Source: Eubacterium sp. CAG:274
GTDB lineage: Bacteria > Bacillota > Clostridia > Lachnospirales > CAG-274
Direction of reading: 5' to 3'
NCBI GenBank assembly: GCA_000432155.1
Contig: FR888497.1
Location: forward strand, 58,030-122,029
DNA: 64,000 nucleotides
Part shown: piece by piece, positions 52,463 to 61,222 of the stretch
Position numbering within the stretch: position 1 is the first letter of the stretch
Layout: each line of letters starts with the position of its first letter
Notes under the pieces: model-generated
The model's database searches: none
Told to the model about the DNA's origin: nothing
What the model saw: the letters and a program-made list of their open reading frames with translations, nothing else
Made by a program: the position numbers and the translations under genes

Positions 52463-52657
52463 ATGGACATAAGCATTGTTTTCAAAATAGCAGCTGTTGG
52501 TATTTTAGTGGCAGTTCTGAATCAAGTGCTAGTACGGGCAGGAAGGGAAGAACAAGCTATGATGACTACATTGGCAGGACTTGTAGTTGTATTGTTTTGG
52601 GTTGTGCAGTATATAAGTGATTTATTTCAAACTGTTCAAACAATATTTAGGCTTTAG
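52463..52657 (+). CDS. spoIIIAC: Stage III sporulation protein AC
   Basis: 64 residues, two transmembrane helices (IVFKIAAVGILVAVLNQVL and MTTLAGLVVVLFWVV), with the conserved GREEQAM between. Start ATG after AGGAGGG. Confidence 0.95.
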   Translation: MDISIVFKIAAVGILVAVLNQVLVRAGREEQAMMTTLAGLVVVLFWVVQYISDLFQTVQTIFRL

Positions 52658-52660
52658 ATT

Positions 52661-53044
52661 ATGGATATATATAAAATAGCTTTATTAGGAATAATTTCAG
52701 CGATTCTTATAATGGCATTAAAAGACCAGGTGCCTGTTTTTACAGTAGTAATATCTATAATAACGGGTATTTTAATAATATTATATATTTTACCACAAAT
52801 AAAAGAAATAGTATTGGAAATAGAAAATTTGATAGACTATGCAGGTATTTCGAACAAATATATAAAAATTTTGTTAAAAGTAATAGGCATTTCTTATATA
52901 TCAATTTTTTCAAGTGAAATATGCAAAGATTTTGGACAAGCAAATATTTCTGAAAAAATAAAGCTAAGTGGAAAGATTTTAATAATATGTTGTTCTATAC
53001 CTGTTATATCAGATTTAGTAGGTAATATTTTATTGATACTATAA
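52661..53044 (+). CDS. spoIIIAD: Stage III sporulation protein AD
   Basis: 127-residue membrane protein, four hydrophobic segments. Conserved stretches are KIALLGIISAILIMALKDQ and YLYI-like SKYIKILLKVIGISYISIFSSEICKDFGQ. Related to AC; both are likely channel base parts. Confidence 0.93.
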   Translation: MDIYKIALLGIISAILIMALKDQVPVFTVVISIITGILIILYILPQIKEIVLEIENLIDYAGISNKYIKILLKVIGISYISIFSSEICKDFGQANISEKIKLSGKILIICCSIPVISDLVGNILLIL

Positions 53045-53060
53045 AAATTAGGGTGGTATT

Positions 53061-54155
53061 ATGAGAAAAATAGCATTAATATTAGTATTTTCTTTGATGC
53101 TATGTAATAGTATATCTGCTGAAGATTTACTACACTATTTTGATACATCAAGAATAGAGGAAAGTGCAGAAAAAAATTCTAATATAGATTTTTCAAATTT
53201 GTTTAATAATATTATAACTGGAAATTTTGATGAAGTAAAAAGTGACATTATTGATAATGTTAAAGAGTTATTTTTAGAAAATTTACAGAAAAATATATCT
53301 AATATAAAGTTACTATGTGTTATCTGTCTGTTAATTGGCTTATTTAAAAATGCTGTAAATGGAATAGAAGAAAAAGGAATTTATGAAATCGTATCCTTTA
53401 TAGGGCAAATTTTAATATTATCTATAGCTATCATAGCTTTTAAAGAAATGATAGGTATTTTAAAAGAAGTTGCTGTAAGTATAATAGATATTATTGATTC
53501 AGCTATACCATTAATGATAGGCGTTATATCATTAAATGGAAATACTGTTCATGCGGCAGGTGTTTATGCAATATTAATGTTTGTAACAGAAAGATTATTG
53601 TATATTATAGATGGAATAATTATACCCCTTATTAGTACAGGAACTTTGATAAGAATTGTAAATTTATTGTCAAAAAAAGAAATGCTAAGTAAAATGTCAG
53701 ATTTGTTTAGTTTTATAACAAATGGTTTAATAAAAATAGGTGCATTCGCTTTTGTAGCTTTATTAACTTTTGAAAAAATAGGAGGGGGTACAGTAGGTTC
53801 ATTTTTTGGAAATAGTACTAAATCTGTTATAAAAATGATACCTGTTGTAGGAGATATATATGGAAATGGTATTGATATAGCATCTAGTGCATTGAAAACA
53901 CTAAATAGTGGGATAAGTTTATCTATAATTATTATTTTAATTACAGCATCTATTATTCCTATTATAAAAATTTTAACTATTACTTTTCTTTATAAGATTG
54001 TAGCGGCATTAATTGAACCAGTTTCAGATAAGGAAACAGTAGAGATAATAGATAGTATAGGAGAAGGTGGAAAACAAATATTAAGTACACTTTTTAGTGT
54101 TTTATTTATGTTTATTATGACAAATGTTATTTGTATGAACTTTATGGGAGGCTAG
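53061..54155 (+). CDS. spoIIIAE: Stage III sporulation protein AE
   Basis: 364 residues with a signal peptide (LILVFSLMLCNSISA) and eight or so transmembrane segments. The family's middle segment SAIPLMIGVISLNG and the C-terminal LFSVLFMFIMTNVICMNFMGG are clear. It may act as the membrane pore or a permease-like part of the channel. Confidence 0.94.
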   Translation: MRKIALILVFSLMLCNSISAEDLLHYFDTSRIEESAEKNSNIDFSNLFNNIITGNFDEVKSDIIDNVKELFLENLQKNISNIKLLCVICLLIGLFKNAVNGIEEKGIYEIVSFIGQILILSIAIIAFKEMIGILKEVAVSIIDIIDSAIPLMIGVISLNGNTVHAAGVYAILMFVTERLLYIIDGIIIPLISTGTLIRIVNLLSKKEMLSKMSDLFSFITNGLIKIGAFAFVALLTFEKIGGGTVGSFFGNSTKSVIKMIPVVGDIYGNGIDIASSALKTLNSGISLSIIIILITASIIPIIKILTITFLYKIVAALIEPVSDKETVEIIDSIGEGGKQILSTLFSVLFMFIMTNVICMNFMGG

Positions 54156-54156
54156 A

Positions 54157-54333
54157 ATGAATATAATAACCGAATATGTAAGAAAAATTGCTATATACAT
54201 AATAGTTATGGAATTTATATTAATAGCTGTTCCAGAAAATGCTTATAAAGGATATATAAAATTAATAATTGGCTCAATACTTGTTATAATTGTGTTGAAA
54301 CCTATATATTCTTTTTTTGAGGTGTTTGGATGA
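54157..54333 (+). CDS. spoIIIAF: Stage III sporulation protein AF, shortened to its membrane hairpin
   Basis: 58 residues: MNIITEYVRKIAIYIIV, a VPENAYKGYIKLI loop and LVIIVLKPIYSFF, the two transmembrane helices of SpoIIIAF. The cytoplasmic/intermembrane C-terminal domain, normally about 100-150 further residues, is absent. The gene has a GGGAGG ribosome site overlapping the spoIIIAE end, and its TGA overlaps the spoIIIAG ATG (ATGA), so this looks like a settled gene and not a recent break. Confidence 0.85.
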   Translation: MNIITEYVRKIAIYIIVMEFILIAVPENAYKGYIKLIIGSILVIIVLKPIYSFFEVFG

Positions 54334-54830
54334 TAAATTTAAGAAAGAATAAAAATGTAGTTGTTTTGTTTATATCTATATTTTTATTTGGTATTTTTTT
54401 AATGTTTGCTGATAAATTTCATTTAGATTCAACTGATAAACATACAGTAGAAAATAAAAGTGAGGAAATAAAAAAAGAAAATTATGAAAATACAGAACAA
54501 AAACTTGCAGAAATACTATCAAATGTAAAAGGAGTAGGTGAGGTTAGGGTAATGATAGAGTATTCAGAAGGAAAGGAGTCAGTCGTAGCTGAAAATAGAA
54601 AATCAGAAAATAGTTCGCAGGTAGATAATAATCAAAATAAAAGTGAAACAGAAATAGCTTTTTCTAATAATAATCCAGTAATATTAAAAGAAATATATCC
54701 AAAAGTGAAAGGGGTTATAATTGTTGCACAAGGGGGAGATAATGTCGAAATAAAAAATCAACTTATTAGTGCAGTTATGTCATTAATGGATTTAGATGCG
54801 AATAAAATAGAAGTACTAACAATGAAATAG
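54330..54830 (+). CDS. spoIIIAG: Stage III sporulation protein AG
   Basis: 166 residues: one N-terminal membrane helix (VVVLFISIFLFGIFLMF), a charged linker, then LAEILSNVKGVGEVRVMIEYSEGKE and a YPKVKGVIIVAQGG end, the ring-building motif (RBM) fold that makes the large SpoIIIAG ring between the two membranes. Follows the short spoIIIAF by a 4-bp overlap. The linker is Asn/Lys/Glu-rich. Confidence 0.93.
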   Translation: MINLRKNKNVVVLFISIFLFGIFLMFADKFHLDSTDKHTVENKSEEIKKENYENTEQKLAEILSNVKGVGEVRVMIEYSEGKESVVAENRKSENSSQVDNNQNKSETEIAFSNNNPVILKEIYPKVKGVIIVAQGGDNVEIKNQLISAVMSLMDLDANKIEVLTMK

Positions 54831-54841
54831 GGGGAATGAAA

Positions 54842-55519
54842 ATGTTTGCTGTAAAGAAAAATCAAGTGATAATTACAGCACTTGTAGCAATGATAGCGGC
54901 AGCAGGATATTTGAATTACATAGATTCTGCTCCACAGAAAGCAAATGAGGTTATGTTAACAGATAATAGTGATATTGCTTTAGTGGGAGATTCAAATAAT
55001 GTAGCTGTTACAGATGATAATCCAGAAATAGCTGCAGCTGAGTCAACTACTTCAGGAAGTACATCTTCAGAAAAAAATGAGGAAAAAACAACAAATGTTA
55101 ATAAAGCAGAGGCAGATTCAGATGCTGGAGCTGCTGTGTTTGTAAATTCATCTACAGATACATCTTATTTTGTGCAGGCTAAACTTGACAGGGAACAATC
55201 TCGAGCGAAACAAAAGGATATGCTTAATGAAATGTTAAACAATGAAAAGGCTACATCTGAGCAAAAAAATGAAGCAACTACAGCAATGTTACAAATACAA
55301 AAAAGAATAGAGAAAGAAAATGCAGCTGAAGATATGTTAAAGGCAAAAGGATTTTCAGAGGTGTATGTAAGAATTGATGATGATACTGTAGATGTGGTAG
55401 TTGATAAAGAAAAATTGACAGATGCAGAAATCGCACAAATAGAAGATACTATAAAGAGAAAAACAGGGCTACCTGCTGATAAGATTCGCATCACTCCATT
55501 TAAAAAATCTTCTAAATAG
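54842..55519 (+). CDS. spoIIIAH: Stage III sporulation protein AH
   Basis: 225 residues: membrane helix (QVIITALVAMIAAAGYLNY), a Ser/Thr/Asp-rich linker, then an RBM domain (residues ~105-222: YFVQAKLDREQSRAKQ, ending in KTGLPADKIRITPF). On the mother-cell side it pairs with forespore SpoIIQ to zip the two membranes. ATG 54842 is preferred to 54836 for spacing from GGGGG. Last gene of the operon. Confidence 0.94.
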   Translation: MFAVKKNQVIITALVAMIAAAGYLNYIDSAPQKANEVMLTDNSDIALVGDSNNVAVTDDNPEIAAAESTTSGSTSSEKNEEKTTNVNKAEADSDAGAAVFVNSSTDTSYFVQAKLDREQSRAKQKDMLNEMLNNEKATSEQKNEATTAMLQIQKRIEKENAAEDMLKAKGFSEVYVRIDDDTVDVVVDKEKLTDAEIAQIEDTIKRKTGLPADKIRITPFKKSSK

Positions 55520-55521
55520 TT

Positions 55522-55565
55522 AAAACGCTTAAGGAAATGTAATTAGTTCCTTAAGCGTTTTTTAG
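55522..55565 (+). terminator. Terminator of the spoIIIA operon
   Basis: A 15-bp stem (55522-55536 / 55547-55561) followed by T7. Confidence 0.9.
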
Positions 55566-55697
55566 TATATATATTACGGTTTTGTTACAAATTGGCTTAA
55601 ACTAATTTATATTTAAGGATATATGTTATAATTATATTGTCAGAAATGTAGAATTTGTAGCAAAGTAGGATTATAGAAATTGAAAATTACAGAAAGG

Positions 55698-57611
55698 ATG
55701 TGGGATGTTTTGAGTCATAAAAGACTTATGGCGTTAGCATTGTGTTGTACAACACTTTTTACTAACAGTATTGGGGTGTGTGCTGCAAATAAATATGTTA
55801 ATATGACTTTGACATATGATTATACACAGCATAAATATAGTGCGGAAGAGGTGTTTGTTGCTATTAATGGTAACAAGCTTACAGGATTAAAGATGCCGCC
55901 GATAGTATTAAATAATTTTACATTAGTTCCAGCTAGAGAAGTATTTGAGGCTATGGGAGCTACTGTAGAATGGAAAAAAGACTTAGAGCAAGTTTATGTG
56001 AAATATAATGATAAATTGGTGGTTATACCTATAGGTTCAACAAAAGCTTATGTGAATGGACAAGCTACTACAATGCAAACAGCTGCAAAAATTATAAATA
56101 ATAAGACAATGATTCCATTAAGGTTTGTATCTACATCATTGGGTATGCAAGTTAGTTGGGATAAGAAGACTAGAATTGCAGATATTGATACAGGAAATAT
56201 ATCTAGTGGGGATATTGTTGAAACAACAGAGGTAACGACTACTACTGTAGCATCGACAACCACTACAGAACAAACTACAACAACAGAAACAACGACTGAA
56301 ATAACAACAGTTGAATCAACAACTGAAACAACAACTGAGCAAACTACAGTTGCAGATGTGAATAATATTTCAGCGATTACTTTTAGCAAAGGTAGCTCAT
56401 ATAAGGATATAATTACGATAGAAGGCGATTATAATCCGGATGTATCTAAGACATTTTCATCTGATAATAAAACTTTAACTTTAAGTGTAAATAATGCTAA
56501 GCTTGTGACTGATAAGGGAGATATAGGTGAAGGAGCATATGTTTCTAGCGGTTATTACTACCAAAATAATGGAAATGTAGTTACTATTTCATTAAACTTG
56601 AAAGATTCCAATACAGTTGTGGATGTAAGACAATTAGGTAGCAATAAAACAACTGTAACGGTGACATATGCGTCATCTAATTCAACAGATAGTAATAACA
56701 ATTCTTCATCATCAGATGACAATTCGAATATATCTGGAAATTGTGGTTATGATACTGAAAATGCTAGATTTTATTTTAAGAATAATGGTTCAATAAATAT
56801 AAAAAATATTATTGAGGCTGATAACTATAATGACTTAAATTATAAATTAACTTTAAATGGTGATTATACAAGCATTTTTTCAAATACTACATATCCTGTA
56901 AATTCAAATTATATAAATAATATAAATGTAAGTACAACTGCATCATCTACAGTTATTACTTTTAGTGAAAAGAAAATTATGACGGTTTTAATATCAGAAT
57001 CTAATGGATATGTATATATTAAGCCAGTATTACCAAAAGAAAGATATAGTAAAATTATAGTATTAGATGCTGGACATGGTGGTAATGACCCTGGAGCTAG
57101 TGGTAATGGTTTAATTGAAAAGAATTTAACATTAGGTATGTTGAATAAAGCTAGAGCATTGTTTGATAGTGATGGAACTATTAAATGTTATGCTACAAGA
57201 ACAACAGATACTTATCCATCATTTAACGATAGAACAAATCTTGGTAACGAGGTAGGAGATGCGTTTATATCAATACATATAAATGCAGCTGCGAATACTT
57301 CTGCTGCAGGCACAGAAACTTACAGTTTATATGCAAATGACCAAGGGAATGGTTTAACAAGCTATGGATTGGCATCTGAGATACTTAAAAATCTTTTGGA
57401 TCAATTAGGAACAAAGGATCGAAAAGTTAAAAGTGAAAATTGGATTGTTTTAAGACAATCTAAGATACCAGCTTCTTTAATAGAAATTGGTTTTATTACT
57501 AATAGTGGTGATGCTGCTATTATGGGTTCAGATGCAGGACAGCAAAAGGTAGCACATGCTATATTTGATTCTGTAAAGAATTTATTTAATCAATATCCAC
57601 CAGTTAGATAA
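55698..57611 (+). CDS. N-acetylmuramoyl-L-alanine amidase with copper-amine-oxidase-like and AMIN domains
   Basis: Cell-wall hydrolase of about 637 residues. Signal peptide (LMALALCCTTLFTNSIGVCAA), a copper amine oxidase N1-like domain (VNGQATTMQTAAKIINNKTMIPLRFVS region), a Thr-rich linker, two AMIN-like domains, and a C-terminal Amidase_3 domain with zinc ligands in LDAGHGGND, a Glu before the second His in FISIHINA, and the catalytic Glu in SLIEIGFITN. Start ATG 55698 or TTG 55710; neither has a perfectly spaced ribosome site. It is secreted and likely involved in wall turnover or daughter-cell separation. Confidence 0.92.
   Translation: MWDVLSHKRLMALALCCTTLFTNSIGVCAANKYVNMTLTYDYTQHKYSAEEVFVAINGNKLTGLKMPPIVLNNFTLVPAREVFEAMGATVEWKKDLEQVYVKYNDKLVVIPIGSTKAYVNGQATTMQTAAKIINNKTMIPLRFVSTSLGMQVSWDKKTRIADIDTGNISSGDIVETTEVTTTTVASTTTTEQTTTTETTTEITTVESTTETTTEQTTVADVNNISAITFSKGSSYKDIITIEGDYNPDVSKTFSSDNKTLTLSVNNAKLVTDKGDIGEGAYVSSGYYYQNNGNVVTISLNLKDSNTVVDVRQLGSNKTTVTVTYASSNSTDSNNNSSSSDDNSNISGNCGYDTENARFYFKNNGSINIKNIIEADNYNDLNYKLTLNGDYTSIFSNTTYPVNSNYINNINVSTTASSTVITFSEKKIMTVLISESNGYVYIKPVLPKERYSKIIVLDAGHGGNDPGASGNGLIEKNLTLGMLNKARALFDSDGTIKCYATRTTDTYPSFNDRTNLGNEVGDAFISIHINAAANTSAAGTETYSLYANDQGNGLTSYGLASEILKNLLDQLGTKDRKVKSENWIVLRQSKIPASLIEIGFITNSGDAAIMGSDAGQQKVAHAIFDSVKNLFNQYPPVR
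56209..56352 (+). repeat. ACA-rich low-complexity stretch coding a Thr linker
   Basis: Repeated ACA/ACT/ACC and GAA codons encode a Thr/Glu linker of about 45 residues between the copper-amine-oxidase-like and AMIN domains. Such stretches are prone to length change and are common in wall-spanning proteins. Confidence 0.8.
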
Positions 57612-57644
57612 TATAATTAATAATGAAATAAATATTGAGTTTTG

Positions 57645-57698
57645 AAATAACCTCCGAAATTTAGATGTAAGAATTTAATATAAGGAGGTTATTTTTAT
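57645..57698 (+). terminator. Terminator after the large amidase gene
   Basis: AAATAACCTCC / GGAGGTTATTT stem with a 28-base loop, then T-rich. The 57612-57910 gap otherwise holds only this and the next hairpin. Confidence 0.6.
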
Positions 57699-57869
57699 TA
57701 AAACTAGATATAAGGGGATATATTTATCTATTCGCTAAACACACATTTTACGAAAAGATAGTAGAATTTTATGTATTTATAAAGTAAATCTACTATTTAT
57801 TTTTATCATTTATATATCTTTTAAGTTTAATCCTAAATATTTGTATCTTATCTTAATAGATAGAAATAC

Positions 57870-57909
57870 AAAAAAGACTGAGTAAGTTTAATCTCACTCA
57901 GTCTTTTTT
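57870..57909 (-). terminator. Terminator of the DUF6648-like gene (bidirectional)
   Basis: AAAAAAGACTGAGT / ACTCAGTCTTTTTT stem, 12-base loop, with T-runs on both strands. Confidence 0.85.
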
Positions 57910-57910
57910 G

Positions 57911-58429
57911 TTAATATCTATGGTTTATATATTCATCTATTAATGATTTTTTTGTAGTTTCAATAAATACATGTTCGTTTTTTAATTTATTTAATACAAC
58001 TTTACTTGTGGAATGTAAAATCATATTTTTATCATGTAAAATAATCTCAAATAACTTATTTTTCAAAGCTTTGCTTTTGACTTTTATAAAATATGCCTCA
58101 GTATTCTGGTAATCAGACAATTCTAAAATTTTTAAAGTTGACTTGTCTTTTAGTCCATAATAATAATTACTTTTGTCTATATATGAATTTGCAATCTCTC
58201 TATTATAATAATTCTGAGATTCCGATTTAGCTTGTTTTGCCATAGCATTATAAAACTGATAGTTAAATAATCCTTTATCAACAGAGTCAACATTTTTAAA
58301 AGGTTTATCTTTTAGGTTTAATACTGCTTGAAAATTTTGAGCTAAATATTCTCTTTTAGTCATATCTCCTTTTAAATACTGTTCTATGAGTGCTTGTCTA
58401 TAATTAAAATATTCTTGTAAAGCATTCAT
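57911..58429 (-). CDS. Hypothetical protein, DUF6648-like
   Basis: 172 residues, no signal peptide or membrane segment. N-terminal LQEYFNYRQALIEQYLKGDMTKREYLAQNF, a Tyr-rich middle and a C-terminal KKSLIDEYINHRY. This looks like the clostridial DUF6648 family from memory; a search is needed. Ribosome site GAGGTGCC before ATG. Function unknown. Confidence 0.7.
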   Translation of the reverse strand: MNALQEYFNYRQALIEQYLKGDMTKREYLAQNFQAVLNLKDKPFKNVDSVDKGLFNYQFYNAMAKQAKSESQNYYNREIANSYIDKSNYYYGLKDKSTLKILELSDYQNTEAYFIKVKSKALKNKLFEIILHDKNMILHSTSKVVLNKLKNEHVFIETTKKSLIDEYINHRY

Positions 58430-58466
58430 AAAGGCACCTCTTTCTTATTTTATTATCTTTTAATAA

Positions 58467-59018
58467 CTAAAATTTAAATAATAATCCTTGAGTAACTTTT
58501 GCTGCTGTTTGTGTATTTGTCATTACTTCTAACAGAGCTATTGAAAAAAGCATTGCAGTTGCTGGACCTTTAGATGTTATTATATTTCCATCTATTACAA
58601 GGGCTTTATCAGTATAGTTAGCTCCTTTTAATTGGTTTTCAAAACCTGGGTAGCAAGTTGCCCTTTTACCTTCCAAAATTCTATTTTCACCTAAAATACT
58701 TGGAGCGGCACATATTGCAGCAATATATTTGTTCTTTTTCATAAAATCTTGGCATACTTTACACACACCATCATGTGCCAATAGATTATTGCGTCCTTCA
58801 TAACCACCAGGTAAAACAATCATATCTATATCATCGAAGTTTATATCATTAAAGGTAACATTAGCTTTAAAATCAATATTATGTGCTCCATTTATACCTA
58901 AAGTATCGTTGATAGAAGCGCCTATAACATCAACATTTCCTCTTCTTAATATATCTATTACAGTAAGTGCTTCTATTTCTTCACATCCGTCGGCAAGAAA
59001 AACAACTACTTTGCCCAT
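58467..59018 (-). CDS. DJ-1/PfpI-family protein
   Basis: 183 residues of the DJ-1 class: Glu in DGCEEIEAL, the nucleophile elbow AAICAAPS with Cys near residue 103, and a VLPGGYEGRNNL loop. Family members have glyoxalase III, deglycase-like or chaperone roles; I cannot choose. Separated from the DUF6648-like gene by 37 bp, probably cotranscribed. Confidence 0.9.
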   Translation of the reverse strand: MGKVVVFLADGCEEIEALTVIDILRRGNVDVIGASINDTLGINGAHNIDFKANVTFNDINFDDIDMIVLPGGYEGRNNLLAHDGVCKVCQDFMKKNKYIAAICAAPSILGENRILEGKRATCYPGFENQLKGANYTDKALVIDGNIITSKGPATAMLFSIALLEVMTNTQTAAKVTQGLLFKF

Positions 59019-59201
59019 ATAACATTCCCCTTTCGTTAATAACTTTATTAATAATAAATAACACTTATATTATAGCATATTTTTAAAAAAATTGTTTGAA
59101 TAAATAAATATATTAAAAAAATTAATATAAGTTGATTTTGTAGAAGTTAGAAATTATAATTAAAGTAATGTCAATTGAGTATATATAAGGAGATTTTTAA
59201 T

Positions 59202-59678
59202 ATGTCAAAAGAAATTTATGAAATAGAACGAAAATTTTTGGTTAAGGAAATTCCAAATAATTTACAACAGTATAAATGCTATAAAATTAAACAAGGATAT
59301 ATATCAACAAATCCAACTATAAGATTAAGACAGAGGGATAATGAATATATATTGACAATAAAAAGTAGCGGTATTATGAAAAAATTGGAATATGAATTAC
59401 CTATTACAGAAGAACAATTTAATAATTTATGGCACAAAGTAGAAGGAAATGCAATAGAAAAAAATAGATATTTAATTCCTTTAAAAGATGATTTAATTGC
59501 AGAGCTCGATATTTATGGAGCTAACTTATCAAATTTTGCTAATGTAGAAGTAGAATTTAATTCGACAAAAGATGCCATTTTATTTACACCACCCGACTGG
59601 TTTGGACAAGAAGTGACACAAAATAACAGGTATAGTAATGCAAGTTTGGCAAAATATGGACTTCCTTCAAAAAAATAA
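59202..59678 (+). CDS. CYTH-domain protein (triphosphate tunnel metalloenzyme)
   Basis: 158 residues with the EIERKFLV signature at the N terminus, IKQGYIS, RLRQRD, YILTIKSSG and an ELDIY/VEVEF stretch, the charged tunnel of TTM enzymes. These hydrolyse triphosphates, including inorganic triphosphate. ATG 59202 follows AAGGAG. Upstream in-frame codons to 59175 have no ribosome site. Confidence 0.92.
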   Translation: MSKEIYEIERKFLVKEIPNNLQQYKCYKIKQGYISTNPTIRLRQRDNEYILTIKSSGIMKKLEYELPITEEQFNNLWHKVEGNAIEKNRYLIPLKDDLIAELDIYGANLSNFANVEVEFNSTKDAILFTPPDWFGQEVTQNNRYSNASLAKYGLPSKK

Positions 59679-59689
59679 ATATTTTATAC

Positions 59690-59718
59690 TTGATTTTCTA
59701 AATAAAGAGTAGTATAAT
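59690..59718 (+). promoter_or_regulatory. Sigma-A promoter for spo0A
   Basis: TTGATT (59690-59695), 17-bp spacer, TATAAT (59713-59718), 62 bp before the ATG. Confidence 0.7.
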
Positions 59719-59780
59719 GTTTTTGTTGGTAAATATTCCCAAAGAATTACAATATAAATCATTTTAGGAGGAATTTAACT

Positions 59781-60569
59781 ATGGAAAACAAAAAAATGAG
59801 AATTTTAATTGCTGATGACAACAAAGACTTTTGTGATTGCTTGAGTAACTATATTAGTAAACAAGATGATATGGAAATTATTTCTATTGCACACGATGGA
59901 AATGAAGCTGTTACGAAAATTATTACTGATAATCCGGATGTAGCTCTTATTGATGGTATAATGCCTAAGTTAGATGGTATAGGTGTTATGGAGAAACTTT
60001 ATGCTCAAGGTAAAACAGAATCTACAATGTGTATTATGCTTACAGCCATTACTGGAGAGGCTATTACACAGAGAGCTTTCTCTTTGGGAGTGAAGTATTA
60101 TATAGCTAAGCCTTTTGATATGGAAATGTTAGTAGCTAGAATACGCCAACTTAAGGAACCGGTGGTAAAAAAAGGATCTCTTGATACAGGAATTTGTTTT
60201 GCAAGACAAAAAGATGTGAACTTGGAAGCGAGAGTGACAAATATTTTGCATGAGATAGGAGTACCTGCTCATATAAGAGGATACCATTATATGAGAGAAG
60301 CTATTATTTTATCTATTGCAGATATGGATGTGTTAAATTATATTACAAAAGAATTGTATCCAGCTATTGCAAAGAAATGTAACACTACTCCAAGTAGAGT
60401 TGAAAGAGCTATTCGTCATGCGATTGAGGTAGCTTGGAATAGAGGTCAAGTAGAGGTTTTAGATTCATTATTTGGTTATACAATATCAAATAGTAAGGGA
60501 AAGCCAACTAATAGTGAGTTTATTGCTTTGATTGCAGATAAATTAAGATTGGAACTAATGATTGGATAA
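59781..60569 (+). CDS. spo0A: Sporulation master regulator Spo0A
   Basis: Response regulator (262 residues) that binds 0A boxes to start sporulation. Receiver: acidic pocket D12/D13 (ADDNKDF), phosphorylated Asp58 (ALIDGIMP), conserved Thr88 and Lys110 (IAKPFD). The C-terminal domain holds the recognition helix SRVERAIRHAIEVAWNRG. ATG after AGGAGG. The usual neighbour spoIVB is not beside it; the CYTH gene precedes. Its likely targets in this window include spoIIG. Confidence 0.97.
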   Translation: MENKKMRILIADDNKDFCDCLSNYISKQDDMEIISIAHDGNEAVTKIITDNPDVALIDGIMPKLDGIGVMEKLYAQGKTESTMCIMLTAITGEAITQRAFSLGVKYYIAKPFDMEMLVARIRQLKEPVVKKGSLDTGICFARQKDVNLEARVTNILHEIGVPAHIRGYHYMREAIILSIADMDVLNYITKELYPAIAKKCNTTPSRVERAIRHAIEVAWNRGQVEVLDSLFGYTISNSKGKPTNSEFIALIADKLRLELMIG

Positions 60570-60581
60570 AAATGTGCAATA

Positions 60582-60616
60582 GTCCCTCTAATTATTATAA
60601 AATGAGAGGGACATAA
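60582..60616 (+). terminator. Terminator after spo0A
   Basis: GTCCCTCT / AGAGGGAC stem, 15-base loop, followed by an AT-rich tract ending in T6. Confidence 0.6.
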
Positions 60617-60624
60617 ATAATTTT

Positions 60625-61155
60625 TTAAGATGTAAATTCTACTATTCCATTGAAAATACCTATTGCACAATTTTCTCTAAAACTAGAAGTTGATAATAAA
60701 GCAGCTTCTTGAGGATTGCTTATAAAAGCTAGTTCTACTAAAATTGCGGGCATGGTTGTATATCTTAATACTGCAAAATTCGCTTGAAATGTACCTAAAT
60801 TTGGAGTTTGAATCATTGAAACTAAGGAGTTGTTAACTGTTAAGGCTAAGTTACTTGCTACGGTGTTAGGTCTATAGTAGTAGGTGCTTGTGCCTTTATA
60901 GATTGGGTTTATGTTTGAATTGCAGTGAATACTTATAAAGTAGTCAGCTCCCCATTGATTTGCTAACATTGCTCTTTCGCGAAGACCAACATTTATATCG
61001 CTTGTTCGAGAATATCTTACCTCATAATTTCTGGAACTCAGCAATCTGCCTAATCTAAGAGCAACATCAAGGTTTACATCAGCTTCTTTTAAACCATTAG
61101 GACCCACTGCCCCAGGATTTGAACCTCCGTGACCAGCATCAATAAAAATTTTCAA
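60625..61155 (-). CDS. Small N-acetylmuramoyl-L-alanine amidase (Amidase_3)
   Basis: 176-residue stand-alone Amidase_3 with DAGHGGSNPGAVG, a Glu (KEADVNLD), FISIHCNS and the catalytic Glu in LVELAFISN. There is no signal peptide, so it may be released by lysis, act in the mother cell, or use another route. It starts at TTG 61155, six or so bases after GGGAGGAC, giving MKIFIDAGHGG. That ribosome site lies within the terminator of the htrA gene upstream. Confidence 0.9.
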   Translation of the reverse strand: MKIFIDAGHGGSNPGAVGPNGLKEADVNLDVALRLGRLLSSRNYEVRYSRTSDINVGLRERAMLANQWGADYFISIHCNSNINPIYKGTSTYYYRPNTVASNLALTVNNSLVSMIQTPNLGTFQANFAVLRYTTMPAILVELAFISNPQEAALLSTSSFRENCAIGIFNGIVEFTS

Positions 61156-61156
61156 T

Positions 61157-61212
61157 AAAAAGTCCTCCCAATAACATACCATAATATATGGTATGCAGTG
61201 GGAGGACTTTTG
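61157..61212 (-). terminator. Hairpin containing the amidase ribosome binding site
   Basis: A 13-bp stem AAAAGTCCTCCCA / TGGGAGGACTTTT with an inner CATACC/GGTATG stem. On the minus strand it is followed by a T-run and looks like a terminator for the htrA operon, but its 3' arm (61161-61170) is the GGGAGGACT that precedes the amidase TTG. Confidence 0.8.
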
Positions 61213-61222
61213 TTAATTATAA

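Noticed and set aside
56209..56352. Repeats resembling a CRISPR or tandem array
   Set aside because: They are in-frame Thr codons of the amidase linker, with no unique spacers.
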